From Thermoanaerobacteraceae bacterium (GTDB lineage: Bacteria; Bacillota; Desulfotomaculia; Desulfotomaculales; Ammonificaceae): a stretch of DNA of 5,175 bases. Shown here one piece after another: positions 1 through 5,175 of the stretch. Position 1 is the first letter of the stretch; every line of letters starts with the position of its first letter. Location of the stretch: NCBI GenBank assembly GCA_030016455.1, contig JASEJH010000106.1, forward strand, positions 1-5,175, written 5' to 3'. The position numbers and the translations under genes are program-made. The notes beneath the pieces were generated by a model. The model was not told where the DNA came from. It saw nothing but the letters and a program-made list of their open reading frames with translations, and did no database searches.

Positions 1-911
1 ACCAGCTGGGCCACGCGGCGGAAGAACCCCTCGATCGCGCCCTGCGCGCCCGTCCAGTCACCGATTTTCACCGCCCGCGCCTCGTAGTGCTCGGTGCCGA
101 TGGCCACGGTCAGCAGGCGCCAACGGGTTTTCTGCTTGATGCTTCCGTCTGTCCTCCATGGAAAACTACTATCCAGCAACGCCCCTGCCACTGCGCTCTT
201 GAACAGCGCGGCAGCCACATAGGACTGGTCCCAGAGGGTCACATCGTTGTTGGGCAGGCGCGTCTCAGCGAGGGTGGCGAGAAAGGCACGGCGGATAAAG
301 GAATCTGGACCGATGGCCTGCTCCCGCCAGCGGTGCCACAAGGCCACATCTTGCACGTGCTTCGTGCCAAGATCTTTCAGTTCCTCCAGTACGCGGCGAA
401 TCTCCGCCACAAGCTGACGCCACCCGTGAGGTGTCAGAATTTCCGGCGAATCGGCCAAAAGGTTTCGCTTGGGGTGGCCCCAGGGGGAGGAGAGCCACAT
501 GTGGGGGATGGTCTGGTTTAAGTAACGAATGGTGTGGTCAGGATAGGATTGCTTTTCTATCCCCGAGGCCATTGCGTGGCCAGCCTGCAGCAGGCCCAGT
601 AGGCCGCGGTCCTGCGCCCCGCGGCCTCCGTGCTTTTCGGTAAACAAAACAAAGGACTCTGGCCAGGCGTCTTTGAGATTGCCGCCGCTAAAGCGCTGCT
701 TTACCCACCCCAGCAGGTCATCCCAGGGAAAAGGTGGCGTTTCCAACGTGTGCCAGCAGCGCTCGTCGTAGCCGTTGTCTTCGCCGCCGTGGTGGCGTAG
801 GAACTCAGCCCGCGCCTTGCCGGCCATGTGGAACCAGCCGATGGCTTCCATGGCCAGAAGCAGAGGACGATGCAGGCTCAGGGTTTCGGCTGGGGTGAAT
901 GTGCTGCTCAT
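1..911 (-). CDS. Cas10-family large subunit, Csx11-like, 3' end missing
   Basis: The N-terminal 303 residues of a type III CRISPR large subunit; the frame is open to coordinate 1. Cas10 proteins sense target RNA in the effector and then act as a DNase and/or cyclic-oligoadenylate synthase. Residues 17-38 (LLLAMEAIGWFHMAGKARAEFL) align with the N-terminal HD-motif region of Cas10, but the position usually 'H-D-x-G-K' reads H28-M-A-G-K32. A second helix has GHAMASGIEK (111-120), matching the Cas10 'D-x-x-A-S-x-x-E-R' position. ETRLPNNDVTLWDQSYVAAALFK (216-238) is the conserved post-HD segment 'D-T-R-x-P-x-x-x-x-x-x-W-D-x-S'. RAVKIGDW (279-286) ends the visible part. The PPFPWDDLL stretch (59-67) and overall style fit Csx11-type Cas10 more than classic Cmr2, from memory of the family. 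The palm GGDD motif would lie beyond the window. The start at 911 is chosen because GGAGG lies 10 nt upstream; an in-frame ATG at 920 is only 1 nt from it. Confidence 0.82.
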   Translation of the reverse strand, partial: MSSTFTPAETLSLHRPLLLAMEAIGWFHMAGKARAEFLRHHGGEDNGYDERCWHTLETPPFPWDDLLGWVKQRFSGGNLKDAWPESFVLFTEKHGGRGAQDRGLLGLLQAGHAMASGIEKQSYPDHTIRYLNQTIPHMWLSSPWGHPKRNLLADSPEILTPHGWRQLVAEIRRVLEELKDLGTKHVQDVALWHRWREQAIGPDSFIRRAFLATLAETRLPNNDVTLWDQSYVAAALFKSAVAGALLDSSFPWRTDGSIKQKTRWRLLTVAIGTEHYEARAVKIGDWTGAQGAIEGFFRRVAQL

Positions 912-1918
912 GGGGCACATCCCTCCTTAAGCAGAGGTAAAACCTTTCGCTCCCAGAAGAAGCGCCAAAATCCGCGTCCTTTTTCAGACGCTTCCCTTTC
1001 CCACTCTTCTCGAGTGGCCTCCTGAGGCTCCTTGCCTTTCCGATACACCCGCCACTTAAGAATCTTCGCCGTGCCCCAGCCCACGGTGCGCTTGGCCGAA
1101 ATGCCGTAGGTGGTGAGCAGGGCCTCGATGGCCTCCAGCAATCTTGGCGGAACGTCTTTGGGATCGGCACCAGGTTTCATGCCGGGCCAGGGAGCATAGA
1201 GGAGATAAAGCGTGCCCTTTGCGCCGGGGGGCACCACCTCGTAGTAGACGGGCTGGGTGCCGGCGCGGCGCTCCCGGCTGTGGGGGTTGATAACCTCAAA
1301 GCCGATCTTGTCAAACCACGTAGGATAGAAAACCAGCGCGCCCTGGTGGAAATTCTCCTCTTCGTCCTTTTCGTTGCCGAAGAGGTGCAGGATCCAATCC
1401 GGGTCCCGCCAATCATCCAGTTTTCCGTTGTGTTGCTCCAGGTGCTCCCGCAAACCCGCTTGCACCCGACAGGCCCAGCGGAGCATGCCTTTCCAGGATG
1501 AACCCGCCATAAAGGGCACACCGAACACCCGATCTTTGCGCACCGGGTTGTCCATCACGTGAAACACGCGGTCGTCTTTGGAGTACCATGGGGTGAGGAG
1601 TTCGAAGTCTACCTGAAGGCCCAGCCATGCCCAAGAAGAGAGAGGCGCAAAGTCAATCTGGTGGAATTGTGGATACAATTTGATAGGAAATCTACACGAC
1701 GCTTTCTGCATGTACATCTTGCGGAGAATGGTTTTCTTATCCTCGGCTTGTCTGCGTCTTTCTCTGTTATTTGCCTCTTCAGCTTCCAAACGTTCAATCT
1801 CTGCTTCCAGGAAACACTTGGAAAGATGGTCCACGAAGCCGCTGCTTAATGCCCACGCAGTTGGTGTTTCCTCGCCATGGCCACGACAGGTTAACCAAGC
1901 ATAGTAATCCCAAGTCAT
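908..1918 (-). CDS. Type III CRISPR-Cas RAMP protein, Cmr6-like
   Basis: A 336-residue RAMP-superfamily protein. The RAMP core starts near residue 97 (WLGLQVDFELLTPWYSKDD) and includes PVRKDRVFGVPFMAGSSWKGMLRW (125-148), the 'P-x-I-P-G-S-S-x-K-G-x-x-R' RAMP motif. LFG follows (179-181), then FHQGALVFYP (190-199), an NPH motif (211-213), and the C-terminal glycine-rich loop GISAKRTVGWG (272-282), equivalent to Cmr6 'G-x-G-A-K-T-x-x-G-Y-G'. Residues 1-75 form an N-terminal extension with a helical, Glu/Arg/Lys-rich coiled-coil-like run (38-70). In Cmr complexes Cmr6 caps the backbone near the crRNA 3' end beside Cmr1. The ATG (1918-1916) overlaps the cmr1 stop by 4 bp and follows an AGGGGGGA ribosome site; the stop (910-908) overlaps the next ATG in the same way. 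It could instead be a divergent Csm3/Cmr4-type RAMP, but the C-terminal loop and single-copy position favour a Cmr6-like role. Confidence 0.82.
   Translation of the reverse strand: MTWDYYAWLTCRGHGEETPTAWALSSGFVDHLSKCFLEAEIERLEAEEANNRERRRQAEDKKTILRKMYMQKASCRFPIKLYPQFHQIDFAPLSSWAWLGLQVDFELLTPWYSKDDRVFHVMDNPVRKDRVFGVPFMAGSSWKGMLRWACRVQAGLREHLEQHNGKLDDWRDPDWILHLFGNEKDEEENFHQGALVFYPTWFDKIGFEVINPHSRERRAGTQPVYYEVVPPGAKGTLYLLYAPWPGMKPGADPKDVPPRLLEAIEALLTTYGISAKRTVGWGTAKILKWRVYRKGKEPQEATREEWEREASEKGRGFWRFFWERKVLPLLKEGCAP
920..928 (-). promoter_or_regulatory. Ribosome binding site of the Cas10-like gene
   Basis: AAGGAGGGA on the minus strand with GGAGG at 926-922, 10 nt before the ATG at 911. It is encoded by the Lys-Glu-Gly codons near the end of the Cmr6-like gene. 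The spacing favours 911 over the in-frame ATG at 920. Confidence 0.8.
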
Positions 1919-2904
1919 ACGTTTCCCCCCTGCGAAAAGAGTTCACTCAGGATTTGATCCTTTGTGATAAATTCCGCATCTGGATTAAAAGGCGACCACA
2001 CCTGTCCGAGGCGGCGCTTCATCTCATCAAATTCCACTAAACCTGGTTTTACAAAACCGAACGTGCGCCGACCTTCTTCGGGATGTTTGAAACTGAAAAC
2101 CTTCTTGCTTTCCTGCTGACGACCGGCAAGCCAGCGGTTTACAGGTGTCTCTTGCGCAAGTCGCTGAGATCGACCCTTTGCTTGTTCTCTGCCAATAATC
2201 TGGTTGAACGTGCTGTTATCAGGATCCTGTCTCGCCAGGTACCGTCCCTTCACGCACCAGAAGTTGTCAAGCGAAGCCCAAGCAAAGTCATCGTGATCTA
2301 CACGGCGCCAATGTGAGTAGTCAACATACCGGCTGAGCTCATCCCCCGTATACGCACGAACCCCCGAAATAACTGGTTTAATCCGGATCAATCCAAAATC
2401 TCTATGATAGTCTTCACCCTGCCGATTGAGCTCATCGGTGGGCTTGAACACGGTGCGGCCTCCGAGGGCGCCGTAGTTGGCGATCAGGCGGAGGGTGGCG
2501 TCCAGGAGGCACCACTCCTCGTCGGAGATGGACCGCAAGGGGATGAAATGAAGGGTAAATGTACGGCCGGCTTTAATCTGTTTTTGGATGACCGGGCCTT
2601 CTTGGTCCAGAACCATCAGCCGAAATTTGCGCGCCCACCCGGTGCAGCCAAAAAGTTCGCACACCACGCAATGGTGACCGGGATCGTAAGGATTTTTAAC
2701 ATTCTTATCCGGACAGCGCACGCCATCCACCGTGGGATCGCATACCTTGCCGCCTAACCCCCGCACCAGCACTTCGAACCACCAGCGGATGGAACCTCTC
2801 AGCCCGGTTGGAATCAAGCGACCTGGCTTCCCTTGCGCATCGCCCGTCCATATGTCGGTCAATGCAGTAAGACGCCATTCTTTAGGTTCCATGTTGTTCC
2901 CCAT
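1915..2904 (-). CDS. cmr1: Type III-B CRISPR-Cas RAMP protein Cmr1-like
   Basis: A 329-residue RAMP-superfamily protein resembling Cmr1, the subunit at the crRNA 3'-end side of the Cmr effector complex. The N-terminus carries the family pattern: LTALTDIWTGD (residues 12-22), where RAMPs usually read 'T-P-I-x-x-G', followed by the RAMP glycine/arginine motif RLIPTGLRGSIRWWFEVL (29-46). The 'RGxxRWW' signature is typical of Cmr1. A Cys-rich insertion follows, with C55, C64, C79-x-x-C82 and C87 near HHC and CELFGC, possibly a zinc-binding knuckle. A second Gly-rich stretch, NYGALGG, resembles the RAMP glycine-rich loop. The start is set at 2904 because GGAGG lies 8 nt upstream; a further upstream in-frame ATG (2952) would put the start inside the helicase gene. 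The stop TGA overlaps the next ATG (ATGA). Assignment to the Cmr1 group is strong; its exact subtype is inferred from the Csx11-like neighbour. Confidence 0.88.
   Translation of the reverse strand: MGNNMEPKEWRLTALTDIWTGDAQGKPGRLIPTGLRGSIRWWFEVLVRGLGGKVCDPTVDGVRCPDKNVKNPYDPGHHCVVCELFGCTGWARKFRLMVLDQEGPVIQKQIKAGRTFTLHFIPLRSISDEEWCLLDATLRLIANYGALGGRTVFKPTDELNRQGEDYHRDFGLIRIKPVISGVRAYTGDELSRYVDYSHWRRVDHDDFAWASLDNFWCVKGRYLARQDPDNSTFNQIIGREQAKGRSQRLAQETPVNRWLAGRQQESKKVFSFKHPEEGRRTFGFVKPGLVEFDEMKRRLGQVWSPFNPDAEFITKDQILSELFSQGGNV
1924..1931 (-). promoter_or_regulatory. Ribosome binding site of the Cmr6-like gene
   Basis: AGGGGGGA on the minus strand, about 5-6 nt before the ATG at 1918 and within the last codons of the Cmr1-like gene (Gln-Gly-Gly). 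It is a purine-rich but imperfect Shine-Dalgarno match; the ATGA overlap suggests that translation also depends on ribosomes finishing the upstream gene. Confidence 0.65.
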
Positions 2905-2905
2905 C

Positions 2906-5175
2906 CTAGGCCCCTCCTTCCAACTGCTCGGGCAGAAGCTGATAATACTCAATCCGCACGATCGGTTCCCAGCCTAAGCGAACCGGGTCCTGAATCGGCA
3001 GAAGTCGCGGCGTGGTCGCACAATCAAAGACCACATAAAGCCAGTAGTCGCTTCGCAGCCGCTCGGCCGTTTTGTACTCATTGCGCGTCAACACCACAGG
3101 TCCTACTCCCGCCCGCCCCTTGACTTCAATGAAACGAACGCTGCCGCTTTCGGGGTGCCGCGATAAAATGTCAAAGCCGCGATCTTCGCCGGAAACGTCC
3201 TCTGGAATCCAACCCCTTTCCCGCTCGTAGCGCATGGCTTCCTCCATGGCGATGCGCTCAACTTCTTCGTTGCGGACCATCGGCGCGAAATTCTCCCGCT
3301 CCGGATGGGGGAGAACCAGAGCCGAGCCGATGTGGGTGAGATCGGCAATGGCCAATTGCCGCTCTCGTTGGATTTCCTGTCGCCGCCGTTCCAGCCGCGC
3401 GTTCAGCTCGTCCAGTCTCCGCTCGGCCTCGCCGAGCGCTAAAGCTACGTCCTCCCCTTGCTCTTTCCGCTGGAGGAGTTCCATTACTTGCCGTTGCTGG
3501 CGGTCAATGAGGGTGAGAAGGCTCACTTCCACATGCCGGGCGATGGTATCCAGCTCTTTCTGGCGTTCCTGCTGGACCTTCTGCAGGAAGGGCTGCAGCC
3601 CCCTCTCCTGCAAGAATCGCTCTACTTCTCCGCGGTCAGGGGTTATTGGCGGGTTTGCGGTGATTTTGGCCTCCGCGGGGATCAGGTCCAAAAAGACGGT
3701 AGGCTGGCGCAGCCGCATTTCGCCCGAATCGGCGACTTCTACCACGAAGAGCTGCCGGTGCAGCGTGTTTCCGTGCCCGTCGGCGATGGAGGCCGAGTAG
3801 ACCTCAAGGCGGGAGGGCGCAGCGCGATTCAGGTCGTAGAATACTGCACCCCGACGAAGGTCTGCCTGGACTTTCTCCCAGACCTCCTCGCGGACGGCCT
3901 CAAATAGCGGATGGCCGGGGGTGACCCATTCCAGCGTGGGATCTTCGGCAAGACGCCGTTTGTCGAAGGTTATCCGCCGATACTCCCGCCCCAGCGGGCC
4001 GAAGCGGGGCTCCAGACGTTCCCCAACCCACTGAAGGTGCCTTGGGATGCGGCCTACCGCATAGACTCCGTTACGCCCCCTCGGGGTTGGGATTCCGGCT
4101 ACCGGGGCTGCCTGGAGGAAGAACTCCTCTACCACTTCTGGGACCAGCCGCCGTTCCTTTGCCTCGGCCGTGCGGCCCAAGATAGCCGAAAGATTCAAAT
4201 CCTTCTTGGCCAGCCCCTCCAAGGTCGACTGGCAGATCCTGGCAAAACGCTCCCGGTCGAAGTCTCGGATGACTCGATCCAGCACTGCCTGCTGGGTCAT
4301 GCGTCCGGCGTAGAGTTCCCTGAACAGCCGCTCCAGGTAGTTGGCCGGAACGATCTCTCCGACCACGTCAAAGACCTGGTCGCTGCCGAGCTCGCGGCGG
4401 ATCTCCCGCAGGCGTTCCAGGAGGCGTTCCAGGACCTGGCCTTCTCGCGTGTTGGCCGCGACGAAGTTGAAGATGAGACAGTCCCGCTCTTGCCCATAGC
4501 GGTGGATGCGGCCCATGCGTTGCTCCAGCCGCATGGGGTTCCACGGGATGTCAAAATTGACCATAAGCCAGCAGAACTGGAGGTTGATGCCTTCGCCCGC
4601 GGCCTCGGTGGCCACCAAGACCTGGGCCTCTTCGCGGAACTCCCGTTCGGCGTAGAGCCGGGTTCCCGGCGTGTCCCGGTCGCCGATCTTCATGCCGCCG
4701 TGGATCTGGGTGACCCGCAGCCCCCACCCCTGCAGCGTCGCCACCAGGTAATCCAGGGTCTCCTTGAACTCTGTGAAGATCAGCAGTTTCGTCTTGGGGT
4801 CGCCGAAGATGTTCTGGTCCGCGAGCACCTCGCGGAGCTTGGCGAGTTTGGAGGACATCTCCCGCTCTTCCAAGGCTCGGGCCTTCTGCACCAAAACCCT
4901 GAGTTCTTCGATTTCCCGCTGGATTGCTTGGCGCTCCGACGGCAGGGAGGCCTGCTCGACTTCCTCCTCCAGCCGGGCGACTTCGTCTTCCGGCAGCTCG
5001 TCTATCTCGTCCAGCCGAGACAGGTCGGCCACGGCTTCCGGTTGGGGGCGGCGCAGGCGGTCCTCCAGCTTCTGGAGGCGCCGCTCAAGGCTCCGGCGGA
5101 CGGCGTGAATGCTGGAAGCAAACCGGCGCTGGTACATCGCCATGGTGAAGCCCAGGGCCCGACCGCGGGCCGAGG
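2906..5175 (-). CDS. SNF2/DEAD-like helicase with C-terminal DUF3883 (NO VEIN) domain, 5' end missing
   Basis: This is the C-terminal ~755 residues of a large ATP-dependent superfamily 2 helicase/translocase; the frame stays open to the window edge. The ATG at 5143 is internal, because the coding frame continues upstream (…RALGFTMAMYQRR…). Counting from that Met, residues ~18-105 are charged and coiled-coil-like. The helicase C-lobe spans ~115-225, with LLIFTEF (120-126), QIHGG (146-150), the motif V region ATEAAGEGINLQ (178-189) and the arginine-finger motif VI QRMGRIHRYGQ (208-218). Residues ~500-600 are a second Glu/Arg/Gln-rich coiled-coil segment. A DUF3883 domain spans ~615-735, with RGFDIL (655-660) and IEVKGR (672-677), giving a D658…E673-x-K675 pattern like PD-(D/E)XK nucleases. 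The ATPase N-lobe (Walker A, DExx) lies outside the window. The family is known from prophage- and plasmid-defence islands, where it acts on DNA. The stop (TAG, 2908-2906) is 1 bp before the next start. The helicase call is firm; a defence role is inferred from family and neighbours. Confidence 0.93.
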   Translation of the reverse strand, partial: SARGRALGFTMAMYQRRFASSIHAVRRSLERRLQKLEDRLRRPQPEAVADLSRLDEIDELPEDEVARLEEEVEQASLPSERQAIQREIEELRVLVQKARALEEREMSSKLAKLREVLADQNIFGDPKTKLLIFTEFKETLDYLVATLQGWGLRVTQIHGGMKIGDRDTPGTRLYAEREFREEAQVLVATEAAGEGINLQFCWLMVNFDIPWNPMRLEQRMGRIHRYGQERDCLIFNFVAANTREGQVLERLLERLREIRRELGSDQVFDVVGEIVPANYLERLFRELYAGRMTQQAVLDRVIRDFDRERFARICQSTLEGLAKKDLNLSAILGRTAEAKERRLVPEVVEEFFLQAAPVAGIPTPRGRNGVYAVGRIPRHLQWVGERLEPRFGPLGREYRRITFDKRRLAEDPTLEWVTPGHPLFEAVREEVWEKVQADLRRGAVFYDLNRAAPSRLEVYSASIADGHGNTLHRQLFVVEVADSGEMRLRQPTVFLDLIPAEAKITANPPITPDRGEVERFLQERGLQPFLQKVQQERQKELDTIARHVEVSLLTLIDRQQRQVMELLQRKEQGEDVALALGEAERRLDELNARLERRRQEIQRERQLAIADLTHIGSALVLPHPERENFAPMVRNEEVERIAMEEAMRYERERGWIPEDVSGEDRGFDILSRHPESGSVRFIEVKGRAGVGPVVLTRNEYKTAERLRSDYWLYVVFDCATTPRLLPIQDPVRLGWEPIVRIEYYQLLPEQLEGGA
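2911..2920 (-). promoter_or_regulatory. Ribosome binding site of the Cmr1-like gene
   Basis: GAAGGAGGGG on the minus strand, with GGAGG at 2917-2913, 8 nt before the ATG at 2904. It lies inside the last codons of the helicase gene (Glu-Gly-Gly-Ala-stop), so it decides the Cmr1 start and supports translational coupling between the two genes. Confidence 0.85.

Noticed and set aside
87..521. Plus-strand open frame opposite the Cas10-like gene
   Set aside because: No recognisable motif or ribosome site; the opposite strand holds the conserved ETRLP…WDQS segment of Cas10.
918..920. In-frame ATG at 920 as the start of the Cas10-like gene
   Set aside because: The GGAGG is only 1 nt upstream; the ATG at 911 has a 10-nt spacing and forms an ATGA overlap like the preceding junction.
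2905..2952. A 16-residue longer Cmr1 starting at the ATG at 2952
   Set aside because: It would overlap the helicase gene, whereas the ATG at 2904 has a well-spaced GGAGG and fits the family N-terminus.
3234..3907. Long plus-strand open frames opposite the helicase gene
   Set aside because: They give low-complexity Ser/Arg/Leu-rich translations antisense to a well-conserved gene and are by-products of GC-rich coding sequence.
5141..5143. ATG at 5143 as the start of the helicase gene
   Set aside because: The frame continues upstream to the window edge with family-like sequence (RALGF), the helicase N-lobe is missing, and no ribosome site precedes this ATG.
1..5175. CRISPR repeats, terminator hairpins or promoters
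   Set aside because: No regularly spaced direct repeats were seen, and the window is coding throughout apart from 1 bp, leaving no room for a classic intergenic promoter or terminator.

Overview
The window is one tightly packed minus-strand operon fragment of four genes, read from right to left. It has no intergenic space: one junction has a 1-bp gap and the other two are 4-bp ATGA stop/start overlaps. Both outer genes run off the window. No tRNA, rRNA, CRISPR array, insertion sequence, promoter or terminator is visible.

Layout in transcription order. (1) 5175-2906: the C-terminal ~755 residues of a large SNF2/DEAD-like superfamily 2 helicase. It has a complete helicase C-lobe, long coiled-coil segments and a C-terminal DUF3883 ('NO VEIN'-type, PD-(D/E)XK-like) domain. 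(2) 2904-1915: a Cmr1-type RAMP protein of a type III-B CRISPR-Cas complex, with a Cys-rich insertion. (3) 1918-908: a Cmr6-like RAMP protein with a charged, coiled-coil-prone N-terminal extension. (4) 911-1: the N-terminal 303 residues of a large Cas10-family subunit, most like the Csx11 variant. Its usual HD motif reads H-M instead of H-D.

Together genes 2-4 are part of a type III (Cmr/Csx11-type) RNA-guided interference module. The Cmr1 and Cmr6-like subunits would help build the crRNA-bound effector, and the Cas10-like protein would be its large signalling or nuclease subunit. Cmr3, Cmr4 and Cmr5 equivalents are not in the window and would be expected beyond coordinate 1. The most notable point is that the helicase-DUF3883 gene, a type common in DNA-targeting defence islands, ends one base before the Cmr1 start and encodes that gene's ribosome binding site. 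It therefore appears to be co-transcribed with the CRISPR effector genes.

Organism: most of the window is GC-rich (73% in one hand-counted 60-base line of the helicase gene), with a moderate-GC patch around 1680-1980. High GC, Arg/Glu-rich proteins and a Cmr/Csx11 module suit a bacterium, perhaps a thermophile, but the sequence gives no firm taxonomic marker.
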